A stretch of 64,000 nucleotides of DNA from Streptomyces sp. A0958 (lineage in GTDB: Bacteria; Actinomycetota; Actinomycetes; Streptomycetales; Streptomycetaceae), in assembly GCF_004795035.1 (NCBI RefSeq), contig NZ_SSBK01000027.1:27170-91169 (forward strand). The letters run 5' to 3'. The first letter of the stretch is position 1; the number at the start of each line of letters is the position of its first letter. The notes beneath the pieces were generated by a model. The model did not search any database, was not told the origin of the DNA, and worked only from the letters and a program-made list of their open reading frames with translations. Positions 32,404 through 42,468 of the stretch are shown here, piece after piece. Position numbers and translations under genes: made by a program.

Positions 32404-34788
32404 ATGGGCGTTACCGGTTCCCCCACCAACATCAACCAGGGCACCCGCACCAGGGGCGGCATCGGCGAGTCCACGCTGCGCCCCGACGGAATCCTGAAGG
32501 TCACCGGCGAGTTCGCGTACTCCTCGGACATGTGGCACGAGGACATGCTCTGGGGCCACACCCTGCGCTCCACCGTCGCGCACGCCGAGATCGTCTCGAT
32601 CGACACCTCCGAGGCGCTGGCCACCTCCGGCGTCTACGCGGTGCTCACCTACGACGACCTGCCGGCCGCGATGAAGAACTACGGCCTGGAGATCCAGGAC
32701 ACCCCCGTCCTCGCCAACGGCCGGGTCCGCCACCACGGCGAGCCCGTCGCGCTCGTCGCCGCCGACCACCCGGAGACGGCCCGCCGCGCCGCCGCCAAGA
32801 TCAGGATCGACTACCGCGAGCTGCCCGTCGTCACCGACGAGGCCTCCGCGACCGCGCCCGGCGCCCCCCTCATCCACGAGGGCCGCGACGACCACCACAT
32901 CGGTCACGTGCCGCACCCCAACATCGTCCACCGCCAGCCGATCATCCGCGGCGACGCGGAGGCGGCGAAGGCCCGCGCCGACGTGGTCGTCACCGGCGAC
33001 TACTACTTCGGGATGCAGGACCAGGCCTTCCTCGGACCCGAGTCCGGCATGGCCGTACCCGCCGAGGACGGCGGGGTCGACCTGTACGTGGCCACCCAGT
33101 GGCTGCACTCGGACCTCCGCCAGATCGCCCCCGTCCTCGGCCTGCCCGAGGACAAGGTCCGCATGACGCTCTCCGGCGTCGGCGGCGCCTTCGGCGGCCG
33201 CGAGGACCTGTCGATGCAGATCCACGCCTGCCTGCTGGCGCTGCGCACCGGCAAGCCCGTGAAGATCGTCTACAACCGCTTCGAGTCCTTCTTCGGGCAC
33301 GTCCACCGCCATCCGGCCCGGCTCCACTACGAGCACGGCGCCACCCGCGACGGCAAGCTCACACACATGAAGTGCCGCATCGTGCTCGACGGCGGCGCCT
33401 ACGCCTCCGCGTCGCCGGCCGTCGTCGGCAACGCCTCCTCGCTGGCCGTCGGCCCGTACGTCATCGAGGACGTCGACATCGAGGCGCTGGCCCTCTACAG
33501 CAACAACCCCCCGTGCGGCGCGATGCGCGGCTTCGGCGCGGTCCAGGCCTGCTTCGCCTACGAGGCGCAGATGGACAAGCTCGCCGCCGAACTGGGCATG
33601 GACCCGGTCGAGTTCCGGCAGCTCAACGCCATGGAGCAGGGCACCCTGCTGCCCACCGGACAGCAGGTCGACTCGCCCGCCCCGGTCGCCGAACTGCTGC
33701 GCCGGGTGAAGGCCATGCCGATGCCGCCCGAGCGCCAGTGGGAGAGCGCCGGCGAGCACGCCGACGTACGGGCGCTGCCCGGCGGCCTGTCCAACACCAC
33801 CCACGGCGAGGGTGTCGTGCGCGGCGTCGGCTACGCGGTCGGCCTGAAGAACGTCGGCTTCTCCGAGGGCTTCGACGACTACTCCACCGCCCGGGTGCGC
33901 ATGGAGGTCATCGGCGGCGAACCCGTCGCGACCGTGCACACCGCCATGGCGGAGGTCGGGCAGGGCGGCGTCACCGTGCACGCCCAGATCGCCCGTACCG
34001 AACTAGGCGTCGCCCAGGTCACCATCCACCCGGCCGACACCCGGGTCGGCTCCGCCGGATCGACCTCCGCATCCCGCCAGACGTACGTCACCGGCGGCGC
34101 GGTCAAGAACTCCTGCGAGGCCGTGCGCGAACAGGTCCTGGAGATGGGCCGCCGCAAGTTCGGTACGTACCACCCCGCCTGGGCCACCGCCGAACTCCTC
34201 CTGGAGGACGGCAAGGTCGTCACCGACGGCGGCGAGGTGCTGGCCGACCTGGCCGACGTGCTGGAGGACGAGGCGGTCGACATCGAGCTGGAGTGGCGCC
34301 ACCGCCCCACCGAGGCCTTCGACCTGCGCACCGGACAGGGCAACGGCCACGTCCAGTACTCCTTCGCCGCACACCGTGCCGTGGTCGAGGTCGACACCGA
34401 ACTCGGACTGGTCAAGGTCATCGAACTGGCCTGCGCCCAGGACGTCGGCAAGGCGCTCAACCCGCTGTCGGTCGTCGGACAGATCCAGGGCGGCACCATA
34501 CAGGGGATGGGCATCGCCGTCATGGAGGAGATCATGGTCGACCCCGTGACCGCGAAGGTGCGCAACCCCTCCTTCACGGACTACCTGCTCCCCACCATCC
34601 TCGACACGCCGACCATCCCCGTCGACGTGCTCGAACTCGCCGACGACCACGCCCCGTACGGGCTGCGCGGCATCGGCGAGGCCCCCACCCTGTCGTCCAC
34701 CCCGGCCGTCCTCGCGGCGATCCGGAACGCGACCGGCCTGGAGCTCAACCGCACACCGGTGCGGCCCGAACACCTCACCGGCGTCTGA
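32404..34788 (+). CDS. Xanthine dehydrogenase molybdopterin-binding subunit
   Basis: 794 residues. The N-terminal aldehyde oxidase hammerhead (GILKVTGEFAYSSDM...VYAVLTYDDLP) is followed by the molybdopterin-binding domain. It carries VGGAFGGREDLSMQ, the AMRGFGAVQACFAYEAQMDKLA substrate region and the C-terminal GIGEAPTLSSTPAVLAAI containing the catalytic Glu. Subunit order FAD, Fe-S, Mo plus XdhC downstream is the purine-type arrangement; it hydroxylates hypoxanthine and xanthine to urate. Confidence 0.93.
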   Translation: MGVTGSPTNINQGTRTRGGIGESTLRPDGILKVTGEFAYSSDMWHEDMLWGHTLRSTVAHAEIVSIDTSEALATSGVYAVLTYDDLPAAMKNYGLEIQDTPVLANGRVRHHGEPVALVAADHPETARRAAAKIRIDYRELPVVTDEASATAPGAPLIHEGRDDHHIGHVPHPNIVHRQPIIRGDAEAAKARADVVVTGDYYFGMQDQAFLGPESGMAVPAEDGGVDLYVATQWLHSDLRQIAPVLGLPEDKVRMTLSGVGGAFGGREDLSMQIHACLLALRTGKPVKIVYNRFESFFGHVHRHPARLHYEHGATRDGKLTHMKCRIVLDGGAYASASPAVVGNASSLAVGPYVIEDVDIEALALYSNNPPCGAMRGFGAVQACFAYEAQMDKLAAELGMDPVEFRQLNAMEQGTLLPTGQQVDSPAPVAELLRRVKAMPMPPERQWESAGEHADVRALPGGLSNTTHGEGVVRGVGYAVGLKNVGFSEGFDDYSTARVRMEVIGGEPVATVHTAMAEVGQGGVTVHAQIARTELGVAQVTIHPADTRVGSAGSTSASRQTYVTGGAVKNSCEAVREQVLEMGRRKFGTYHPAWATAELLLEDGKVVTDGGEVLADLADVLEDEAVDIELEWRHRPTEAFDLRTGQGNGHVQYSFAAHRAVVEVDTELGLVKVIELACAQDVGKALNPLSVVGQIQGGTIQGMGIAVMEEIMVDPVTAKVRNPSFTDYLLPTILDTPTIPVDVLELADDHAPYGLRGIGEAPTLSSTPAVLAAIRNATGLELNRTPVRPEHLTGV

Positions 34789-34807
34789 CGGCGGCTCCGC
34801 CACAGCT

Positions 34808-34865
34808 CTCCGGGCGGTGCAAGCCTCCGGTGAACGTCACACTTCCCGGCCCGCACCGCCCGGAG
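34808..34865. terminator. Long-loop inverted repeat after the xdh operon
   Basis: Thirteen perfect bases (CTCCGGGCGGTGC at 34808-34820 with complement at 34853-34865) and a 32-nt loop, 20 nt after the Mo-subunit stop. It may terminate or attenuate before the permease gene. Confidence 0.5.
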
Positions 34866-35055
34866 GTCCAGGGTTCCGCACCGCTCGCGGCCCCCGGCCC
34901 CCCGCACCGGAACAGCAGTACCCGTTCCGTTCCACCCTGCATGAACAGTTCGTCTCGGGCCGTCCCCCGGGTCGTGCCGCCAGCGCAGTCATCCCAAATC
35001 CCGCATTTCGATTCTTCATCGCGGGTGCCCCTGTGAACCTTGGGAGTCAGGCATC

Positions 35056-36513
35056 ATGACCCAGCAGTCAGTGCAGCCGAAGACCGGTGCGGAGGACGCG
35101 GGCCCCGGCTCGCGCGTCCCGGCCGGCAGATCATGGCTCGACCGGTACTTCCACATATCCGACCGCGGCTCGACCGTGGCACGTGAAGTGCGGGGCGGCG
35201 TCACGACCTTCATGGCCATGGCGTACATCCTGTTGCTCAACCCGCTGATCCTCGGCGGCAAGGACGTCGACGACAACCTGCTCAGCCAGCCGGGCCTGAT
35301 CACCGCCACCGCGCTCGCGGCGGCGGCGACCACCCTGCTGATGGGATTCGTCGGCAAGGTCCCGCTCGCGCTCGCCGCGGGGCTCAGCGTCTCGGGCGTC
35401 CTGTCCTCACAGGTCGCCCCCGAAATGACCTGGCCGCAGGCCATGGGCATGTGCGTGATGTACGGGCTGGTGATCTGCCTGCTGGTGGTCACCGGTCTGC
35501 GTGAGCTGATCATGAACGCGATCCCGCTCCCGCTGAAGCACGGCATCACGATGGGCATCGGCCTGTTCATCGCCCTGATCGGGCTCTACAAGGCCGGCTT
35601 CGTCGGCAAGGGCGCCGCCACCCCGGTGACCCTCGGCCCCGCCGGCGAACTCGCCGGCTGGCCCGTCCTCGTCTTCGCGGTGACCCTGCTGCTGATCTTC
35701 ATGCTCCAGGCCCGCAACATCCCCGGCGCGATCCTGATCGGCATCGCCGTCGGCACCGTCGTCGCCGTCGTGATCAACAAGGTCGCCGACGTCGACCCGA
35801 AGATCTGGAGCAGCGGCCCGCCCGAGCTCAAGGGCTCCGCGGTCTCCTCGCCGGACTTCTCGCTGTTCGGGAACATCGAGTTCGGCGGCTGGGGCGACGT
35901 CGGCGCGATGACCGTCGGCTTCATCGTCTTCACCCTGGTGCTCGCCGGCTTCTTCGACGCGATGGCCACCATCATCGGTGTCGGTACGGAGGCCGGGCTC
36001 GCCGACGACAAGGGCCGGATGCCGGGCCTCTCCAAGGCGCTGTTCATCGACGGCGCCGGCGGGGCGATCGGCGGCGTCGCCGGCGGCTCCGGCCAGACCG
36101 TCTTCGTGGAGTCGGCGACCGGCGTCGGCGAGGGAGCCAGGACCGGCCTCGCCTCCGTCGTCACCGGCCTCTTCTTCGCCGCCTGCCTCTTCTTCACCCC
36201 GCTCACCGCTATCGTGCCCGCCGAGGTGGCCTCCGCCGCCCTCGTCGTCATCGGCGCCATGATGATGCAGAACGCCCGGCACGTGGACTGGGGCGACCGC
36301 TCCGTGGCCATCCCCGTGTTCCTGACGGTGGTCCTGATGCCGTTCACGTACACCATCACCACCGGTGTGGCGGCGGGCGTCATCTCCTACGTCGCCATCA
36401 AGGCCGCCCAGGGCCGGGCCCGCGAGGTCGGCGCCTTCATGTGGGGTCTGACGGTGATCTTCCTCGTCTATTTCGCCCTGCACCCGATCGAGAGCTGGCT
36501 CGGCGTCAGCTGA
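35056..36513 (+). CDS. AzgA-like NCS2-family purine permease
   Basis: 485 residues from ATG 35056. The N-terminus (LDRYFHISDRGSTVAREVRGGVTTFMAMAYILLLNPLIL) and segments VSGVLSSQ, GITMGIGLFIALIGLYKAGFV and the substrate-region EAGLADDKGRMPGLSKALFIDGAGGAIGGVAGGSGQTVFVESATGVGEGARTGLASV are those of the AzgA branch of nucleobase permeases, with about 12-14 TM helices. It imports adenine, guanine or hypoxanthine by proton symport, feeding the xanthine dehydrogenase. It follows the xdh genes after 267 nt. Confidence 0.9.
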   Translation: MTQQSVQPKTGAEDAGPGSRVPAGRSWLDRYFHISDRGSTVAREVRGGVTTFMAMAYILLLNPLILGGKDVDDNLLSQPGLITATALAAAATTLLMGFVGKVPLALAAGLSVSGVLSSQVAPEMTWPQAMGMCVMYGLVICLLVVTGLRELIMNAIPLPLKHGITMGIGLFIALIGLYKAGFVGKGAATPVTLGPAGELAGWPVLVFAVTLLLIFMLQARNIPGAILIGIAVGTVVAVVINKVADVDPKIWSSGPPELKGSAVSSPDFSLFGNIEFGGWGDVGAMTVGFIVFTLVLAGFFDAMATIIGVGTEAGLADDKGRMPGLSKALFIDGAGGAIGGVAGGSGQTVFVESATGVGEGARTGLASVVTGLFFAACLFFTPLTAIVPAEVASAALVVIGAMMMQNARHVDWGDRSVAIPVFLTVVLMPFTYTITTGVAAGVISYVAIKAAQGRAREVGAFMWGLTVIFLVYFALHPIESWLGVS

Positions 36514-36547
36514 CCCCGCCGTGCCCACACCCGCCAAGGAGACCGAG

Positions 36548-37699
36548 ATGCTGGACATCGCCGACGAGCTCGACCGCTGGGCCGGGCAGGGACGCGATTT
36601 CGCCGTGGCCACCGTCGTCGCCGTCGGCGGCAGCGCACCCCGCCGGCCGGGGGCCGCGCTGGCCGTCGACCGCGACGGAACGGCGATCGGCTCGGTCTCC
36701 GGCGGGTGTGTGGAGGGCGCGGTGTACGAGCTGTGCCAGCAGGCGCTGGACGACGGCATCACCGTCCGCGAGCGCTTCGGCTACAGCGACGAGGACGCCT
36801 TCGCGGTCGGCCTGACCTGCGGTGGGGTCATCGACATCCTGGTGACCCCGGTCCGGGCGGACGACCCCGCCCGGCCGGTGTTCACCGCCGCGCTCGCCGC
36901 CGCCGCACGGGGTCGGGCGGCGGCGGTCGCCCGGATCACCGAAGGGCCCGCCGAACTCCTCGGCCGGCCGCTGCTGGTCCACCCCGACGGCAGCAGCGAG
37001 GGCGGCCTCGGCGGCCACCCGGAGCTGGACCGCACCGCGGTGGCCGAGACCCGCGCCATGCTGGACGCGGGCCGCACCGGCACCCTCACCATCGGGGCCG
37101 ACGGCTCGCGGTGCGGGCAGCCGCTGACCCTCCTCGTGGAATCCAGCGTCCCGCCGCCCCGGATGATCGTGTTCGGGGCCATCGACTTCGCCTCGGCCCT
37201 GGTCCGGGCCGGGAAGTTCCTCGGGTACCACGTCACGGTGTGCGACGCCCGCCCCGTCTTCGCCACGGAGGCGCGCTTCCCGGACGCCGACGAGCTGGTG
37301 GTCGACTGGCCGCACCGCTACCTGGCCGCGACCGCCGTGGACGCCCGCACGGTCCTGTGCGTCCTCACCCACGACGCCAAGTTCGACGTCCCGCTCCTGG
37401 AGGCGGCGCTGAAACTGCCCGTCGCCTACGTCGGCGCGATGGGCTCGCGCCGCACCCACCTCCAGCGCAACGAGCGGCTGCGCGAGGCCGGCGTCACCGA
37501 GCTGGAGCTGGCCCGCCTGCACTCGCCGATCGGCCTCGACCTCGGAGCCCGTACGCCCGAGGAGACCGCCCTGTCGATCGCCGCCGAGATCGTCGCCGTC
37601 CGGCGCGGCGGCAGCGGCGCACCGCTGACCGGCGCGCACACCCCGATCCACCACCCCGGTGGGCTGCCGCCGGCCGGGCGGATCGGCTCGGTGGCCTGA
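36548..37699 (+). CDS. xdhC: XdhC-family xanthine dehydrogenase maturation factor
   Basis: 383 residues from ATG 36548, which has AAGGAG 6 nt upstream; the in-frame GTG 36521 lacks such a site. The N-terminus carries the XdhC/CoxI motif VAVGGSAPRRPGAALAVDRDG...GSVSGGCVEGAVYE. The C-terminal Rossmann domain (RMIVFGAIDFASALVRAGKFLGYHVTVCDARPVFAT) matches. XdhC loads sulfurated molybdenum cofactor into xanthine dehydrogenase. Last gene of the purine block. Confidence 0.92.
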   Translation: MLDIADELDRWAGQGRDFAVATVVAVGGSAPRRPGAALAVDRDGTAIGSVSGGCVEGAVYELCQQALDDGITVRERFGYSDEDAFAVGLTCGGVIDILVTPVRADDPARPVFTAALAAAARGRAAAVARITEGPAELLGRPLLVHPDGSSEGGLGGHPELDRTAVAETRAMLDAGRTGTLTIGADGSRCGQPLTLLVESSVPPPRMIVFGAIDFASALVRAGKFLGYHVTVCDARPVFATEARFPDADELVVDWPHRYLAATAVDARTVLCVLTHDAKFDVPLLEAALKLPVAYVGAMGSRRTHLQRNERLREAGVTELELARLHSPIGLDLGARTPEETALSIAAEIVAVRRGGSGAPLTGAHTPIHHPGGLPPAGRIGSVA

Positions 37700-37806
37700 A
37701 CTCGCTCTCGACGGGGCGCAGTCAGGACCGGCGGGTTGCCGCCACGGCACATTCACGCCAGGTGCGGACGGCACCGCGGCAGCCGGTTTACCGATAGATC
37801 AGCTGC

Positions 37807-40800
37807 ATGACATTCACCCCCTCCACCGCCTCCGGCCGGGTGAGATCAGCCCGCCCCGGACGCAGAACCCTCCTCATAGCCACCTCGGCCGCCCTGGTGA
37901 GCGGCGCCCTGCTCCCCGTCACGGGCACCGCGTCCGCGGCCACCGCCACCGCCGCGACCACCCCCTCCGCGACGCCCGTCCACCGCTACGACATCACCCT
38001 CGTCACCGGCGACGTCGTCCACTTCGCCGATGGCGCGGGCAAGCAGGACACCATCACCGTGGACCGCCCCGAGGGCGCGACCGGTGGCGTCCACGTCCAG
38101 CAGGCCGGGGACGAGGTCTATGTGCTGCCCGACGAGGCCCAGAGCCTGCTCGCGGCCGGCAAGCTCGACCGCCGCCTCTTCAACGTCTCGGCGCTCGCGA
38201 AGATGGGCTACGACGACGAGAAGACCGGCGGCATCCCGCTGATCGCCACCTACCCGGCGGGCAAGGCCCGTTCGCTGCCCGCCGCCCCGCGCGGCAGCAA
38301 GGCCGTCCGGCAGCTGGAGTCCATCCACGGCGCCGCCCTCAAGGCCGGCAAGGACACCGCGCGCGCCTTCTGGGACGACATCGCGCGCACCTCCACGGCC
38401 CGTTCGCTGGACAAGGGCATCGGCAAGCTGTGGCTCGACGGCCGCGCCGAGGCCGCGCTCAAGGACTCGGTGCCGCAGATCAACGCCCCGCAGGCCTGGG
38501 CCGAGGGCTACGACGGCAAGGGCATCAAGGTCGCCGTCCTGGACACCGGCATCGACGCCGACCACCCGGACGTCAAGGACCGCGTCCTGGAGACCAGGAG
38601 CTTCGTGCCGGGCGAGGAGGTCGACGACAAGAACGGCCACGGCACGCACGTCGCCTCCACCATCGCCGGTTCGGGCGCCGCGTCCGACGGCCTCAACAAG
38701 GGCGTCGCCCCGGCCGCCGGCCTGCTCGTCGGCAAGGTGCTGAGCGACGAGGGCTCGGGCGCCGACTCCGGCATCATCGAGGCGATGGAGTGGGCGAAGG
38801 CCGAGGGCGCCGACGTTGTCTCCATGAGCCTCGGCTCCAGCATCCCCGACGACGGCACCGACCCGATGTCCCAGGCCGTCAACTTTCTGTCGGCGGACGG
38901 CGGCCCGCTCTTCGTGATCGCCGCGGGCAACGCGTACGGCGCCGGCACCATCGGCTCGCCCGGCTCGGCGGACAAGGCGCTCACCATCGCCGCCGTCGAC
39001 AAGCAGGACGGCCGCGCCGACTTCTCCTCCATGGGCCCGCTGGCGCGCTCCTACGGCCTGAAGCCGGACCTCTCCGCACCGGGCGTCGACATCAACGCCG
39101 CCGCCTCGCAGTCGGTCCCCGGCATCGAGGGCATGTACCAGTCGATGTCCGGTACGTCGATGGCGACCCCGCACGTCGCGGGCGCCGCCGCCATCCTCAA
39201 GCAGCGCCACCCCGACTGGACCGGCCAGCGCATCAAGGACGCGCTGATGACCTCCTCCAAGGTGCTGCCCGACTACACCCCGTACGAGCAGGGCACCGGC
39301 CGGCTCGACGTGAAGGCCGCCGTCGACACGACGATCGAGGCCACGGGTTCGGTCGAGGTCGCCGCCTACGACTGGCCGCACAGCACATCGGACCCGGTCA
39401 CCGAGCGGACCATCACCTACCGCAACACCGGCGCCGAGGACGTCACCCTCGACCTGGCGACGGACAGCGCGTCGGACGCGTACACGCTGTCGGTGCGGCG
39501 GCTGACCGTCCCGGCCGGTTCGACCGCCGAGGCCGTCCTCACGCTCGACCCGTCGAAGACGGAGCCGGGCACCACGTTCTCCGGGCAGGTCCTCGCGAAG
39601 GACGACTCCGGGGCCGTCGTCGCGCACACCGGCTTCGCGCTGAACAAGGAGCAGGAGCTGTACGACCTCACATTGCGGCTGCGTGACCGCGCCGGCAAGC
39701 CCATGGACGGCGTCGTCGTCCTCGGCGCCCTCGGCGACCCGAACCTGTCGCCGGTGCAGGTGGCGGGTGACACCACACTGCGGCTGCCCCCGGGCAACTA
39801 CACCGCCTGGACCGCCGCCGACGTCAAGGGGGACACCGCCGACTCGCAGGCCCTCGCCTTCCTGGCGGCCCCCGAGATCATCCTCGACAAGCCCGTCGCG
39901 GTCACGCTCGACGCGTCGAAGGCCCACAAGGTCAGCGTGCGCACGCCCAAGGAGACCGAGACCCGCCAGCTGCGATATGACATGGCACGCACCGCACCGG
40001 ACGGCACCGTCCAGCGCGACGCCTACCAGATCCCGCTGACCTACGACCAGCTGTGGGCGAGCCCGACCAAGAAGGTCACCCGGGGCAGCTTCTCGTTCCT
40101 GACCCGCTGGCGCCAGGGCGAGAAGCTGATCGACCTGACGGCCGACGGCCGGGACATTCCGGTAGCTGTGCAGAACGGTTCGCCGGTCGCCGAGGACAGC
40201 AGGCTCAAGCTCCGCAGCGTCTTCGCGGGCAACGGCTCCGCCGCCGACTACAAGCGCGTGGACGCCCGGGGCAAGGCCGTCGTCATCCGCGGCAGTGACG
40301 CGGTGGCCCCGGCCGACCGGATCGCCGCCGCGGCCGCCGCGGGTGCCAAGGCGCTGTTCGTGGTCAACCCGGGCGACGGCCGGCTGATGGAGTCCTACGG
40401 CGACTACGGCACCACGCTCGCCATCCCGGTCGCCACCGTCCAGCGGATCGCCGGCGAGAACCTGATCAAGGCGGCCCAGCGCGGCAGGAAGGTGACCGTC
40501 GAGCAGCACAAGTACGCGAGCTACGTCTACGACCTGGTCGACCGCCATGACGGCACGGTCCCGGACCGCTCACTCGCCTTCGCCCCGGCCACCCGTCAGC
40601 TGGCGAAGGTGGAGAACACCTTCTACGGCCACCGGGACGCCGTCGGCGGCGGCTACCGCTACGACATCCCCGACTACGGCTACGGCATCGGCTTCGCGGA
40701 GTACGAGAAGTACCCCGCGACCCGCACCGAGTGGGTCACCCCGCTGCCGGGCGTCTCGTTCTGGTACGAGGTCCACGCGCAGTACAACGCCGAAGGCACC

Positions 40801-41559
40801 GACACCGCGCTGGAGGAGCGCGGCGGCGAGATGGACTACCGGGCCGGCAGCACCACCAGGGCCCAGTGGTTCGCGCCCATCACCCGGCCGCGCCTGGGCA
40901 CCGCCTACTGGGGGCCGAACCGCTCGCAGTGGGGCGACATCCAGTACAACGTCACACCGTGGACCGACGGCGGGGCCGGTCACTCGGGCTCCATGCCGGA
41001 CACGGAGTACGACACCGGCAAGGTGGCGGTCTACCAGGGCGACAAGCTGCTCGACGAGTCCCCGGGCCGCGCCGGCTACGTGGGGGACCTCCCCGCCGAG
41101 GAACTGCCCTACCGGCTGGTGCTCGACGCCTCGCGTGACGCGGACACCTGGAAGACGTCCGTGCGCACCCACTCGGAGTGGTCGTTCGTCTCGGGCGCGA
41201 ACGACCCGGAGGGCCCGTACCAGGTTGATATCCCGATGCTCCAGCTGGACTACGACGTCGCCACCGACCTGGCCGGTGACGTGCGGGCCGGCAAGTGGAC
41301 CGAGATCGGCCTGTCGTCCACCACGCAGGAGTGGCTGGAGGGCGCCGTGAAGGCGAAGAAGGCCGCGCTGTCGGTCAGCTACGACGACGGGAAGAGCTGG
41401 AGTGGGGTGCAGCTCAAGAAGGACGGGGCCGGTTCCTGGACCGCCCGGTTCAAGACCCCGAAGAAGGGTGCCACCGCGGTCTCGCTCAAGGCGCACGCCG
41501 AGGCCGGCGGCGGGCTCGCCGTGGACCAGGAGATCATCCGGGCCTTCGGCCTGAAGTGA
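37807..41559 (+). CDS. Large secreted S8 (subtilisin-like) serine protease
   Basis: 1250 residues. Twin-Arg-like basic start and signal peptide to about residue 45 (PGRRTLLIATSAALVSGALLP), an inhibitor-like pro-region, then the S8 triad: Asp246 (VLDTGIDADHP), His278 (NGHGTHVAS) and Ser451 (GTSMATPH). C-terminal to the catalytic domain is an Ig-like or beta-rich region, a PA-type segment (near KAVVIRGSDAVAPADRIAAAAAAGAKALFVVNPGDG) and further beta domains. An extracellular protease; lies alone between the purine and SDR genes, no cell-wall anchor seen. Confidence 0.93.
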   Translation: MTFTPSTASGRVRSARPGRRTLLIATSAALVSGALLPVTGTASAATATAATTPSATPVHRYDITLVTGDVVHFADGAGKQDTITVDRPEGATGGVHVQQAGDEVYVLPDEAQSLLAAGKLDRRLFNVSALAKMGYDDEKTGGIPLIATYPAGKARSLPAAPRGSKAVRQLESIHGAALKAGKDTARAFWDDIARTSTARSLDKGIGKLWLDGRAEAALKDSVPQINAPQAWAEGYDGKGIKVAVLDTGIDADHPDVKDRVLETRSFVPGEEVDDKNGHGTHVASTIAGSGAASDGLNKGVAPAAGLLVGKVLSDEGSGADSGIIEAMEWAKAEGADVVSMSLGSSIPDDGTDPMSQAVNFLSADGGPLFVIAAGNAYGAGTIGSPGSADKALTIAAVDKQDGRADFSSMGPLARSYGLKPDLSAPGVDINAAASQSVPGIEGMYQSMSGTSMATPHVAGAAAILKQRHPDWTGQRIKDALMTSSKVLPDYTPYEQGTGRLDVKAAVDTTIEATGSVEVAAYDWPHSTSDPVTERTITYRNTGAEDVTLDLATDSASDAYTLSVRRLTVPAGSTAEAVLTLDPSKTEPGTTFSGQVLAKDDSGAVVAHTGFALNKEQELYDLTLRLRDRAGKPMDGVVVLGALGDPNLSPVQVAGDTTLRLPPGNYTAWTAADVKGDTADSQALAFLAAPEIILDKPVAVTLDASKAHKVSVRTPKETETRQLRYDMARTAPDGTVQRDAYQIPLTYDQLWASPTKKVTRGSFSFLTRWRQGEKLIDLTADGRDIPVAVQNGSPVAEDSRLKLRSVFAGNGSAADYKRVDARGKAVVIRGSDAVAPADRIAAAAAAGAKALFVVNPGDGRLMESYGDYGTTLAIPVATVQRIAGENLIKAAQRGRKVTVEQHKYASYVYDLVDRHDGTVPDRSLAFAPATRQLAKVENTFYGHRDAVGGGYRYDIPDYGYGIGFAEYEKYPATRTEWVTPLPGVSFWYEVHAQYNAEGTDTALEERGGEMDYRAGSTTRAQWFAPITRPRLGTAYWGPNRSQWGDIQYNVTPWTDGGAGHSGSMPDTEYDTGKVAVYQGDKLLDESPGRAGYVGDLPAEELPYRLVLDASRDADTWKTSVRTHSEWSFVSGANDPEGPYQVDIPMLQLDYDVATDLAGDVRAGKWTEIGLSSTTQEWLEGAVKAKKAALSVSYDDGKSWSGVQLKKDGAGSWTARFKTPKKGATAVSLKAHAEAGGGLAVDQEIIRAFGLK

Positions 41560-41642
41560 CCCGCTGAGATTCCGTACGAGGCGGTCGCGCAGCCGGAGAC
41601 GGGTGGGCGGCCGCCTTCGCGTGCGGTGTTCCGGTCCACTGA

Positions 41643-41675
41643 TATGCAGCATACATAAGAAGTGTATGGTGCATA
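41643..41675. promoter_or_regulatory. Candidate operator, 14-bp inverted repeat upstream of SDR gene
   Basis: TATGCAGCATACAT (41643-41656) faces GTGTATGGTGCATA (41662-41675); 12 of 14 bases pair across a 5-nt centre. It is AT-rich for this genome, 49 nt before the SDR start, and shares half-site wording with the region between the MarR gene and the amidohydrolase (45441-45480). Confidence 0.6.
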
Positions 41676-41724
41676 AAACAGGTCGGTGCGGGGGCCGGAC
41701 ACAGCGAGTCGAAGGAACAGCGCA

Positions 41725-42468
41725 ATGACATTGCACAACAAGGTCGCCGTCGTCACCGGAGGAGCCTCGGGCATCGGTGAGGCCGTCACCCGGATCTTCG
41801 TCGAGCGGGGCGCCCGCGTGGTGGTCGTCGACCTCCAGCAGGAGGCCGGGGACACCCTCGTGGCCGATCTCGGGGACGCGGTGGCGTTCCTGCGGGGCGA
41901 CGTCTCGGACCGGGCCGTCGCCGACCGGGCGGTCGCCACGGCCGTCGAGCGCTTCGGCGCCCTGGACATCCTGGTGAACAACGCCAGCGCCTCCCGGGTG
42001 CGCCCGTTCACCGAGCAGACCGACGACGACTGGAAACTCGCCCTGGACACCGGCCTGTTCGCCACCCGCAACTTCATGCTCGCCGCCTACCCCGAACTGC
42101 GGAAGGCCCGGGGCGCCGTCGTCAACTTCGCCTCGGGCGCGGGCATCGACGGCCAGCCGAACCAGGCGTCGTACGCGGCCGGCAAGGAGGCCATCCGCGG
42201 GCTGAGCCGGGTCGTCGCCAACGAGTGGGCCGCGGACCAGATCCGGGTCAACGTCGTCTCCCCGATGGCCAAGACCGCCGGCGTCGCCGCCTGGGCCGAG
42301 GCCAACCCCGAGCAGTACGCCCTCTCCGCGGCCAAGGTCCCCCTCGGCCGCTTCGGCGACCCGCGCGAGGACGTCGCCCCCGTCATCGCCTTCCTGGCGA
42401 GCGACGACGCCCGTTACATCACCGGCCAGACCCTGATGGCCGACGGCGGCGCGATCAAGCTCCGCTGA
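41725..42468 (+). CDS. Short-chain dehydrogenase/reductase
   Basis: 247 residues from ATG 41725 (GAAGGA upstream). Classical SDR: TGGASGIGEAV cofactor motif, DVSD, NNAS, catalytic Ser in NFASGAG, YAAGK catalytic Tyr-Lys, and the C-terminal DGG. The acidic residue after strand 2 (VVVVDLQ) favours NAD(H). Substrate unknown. Its stop overlaps the convergent MFS gene by 14 nt. Confidence 0.9.
   Translation: MTLHNKVAVVTGGASGIGEAVTRIFVERGARVVVVDLQQEAGDTLVADLGDAVAFLRGDVSDRAVADRAVATAVERFGALDILVNNASASRVRPFTEQTDDDWKLALDTGLFATRNFMLAAYPELRKARGAVVNFASGAGIDGQPNQASYAAGKEAIRGLSRVVANEWAADQIRVNVVSPMAKTAGVAAWAEANPEQYALSAAKVPLGRFGDPREDVAPVIAFLASDDARYITGQTLMADGGAIKLR

Noticed and set aside
31938..35036. 1032-residue plus-strand open frame
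   Set aside because: Out-of-frame, Arg-rich shadow of the xanthine dehydrogenase Mo subunit.
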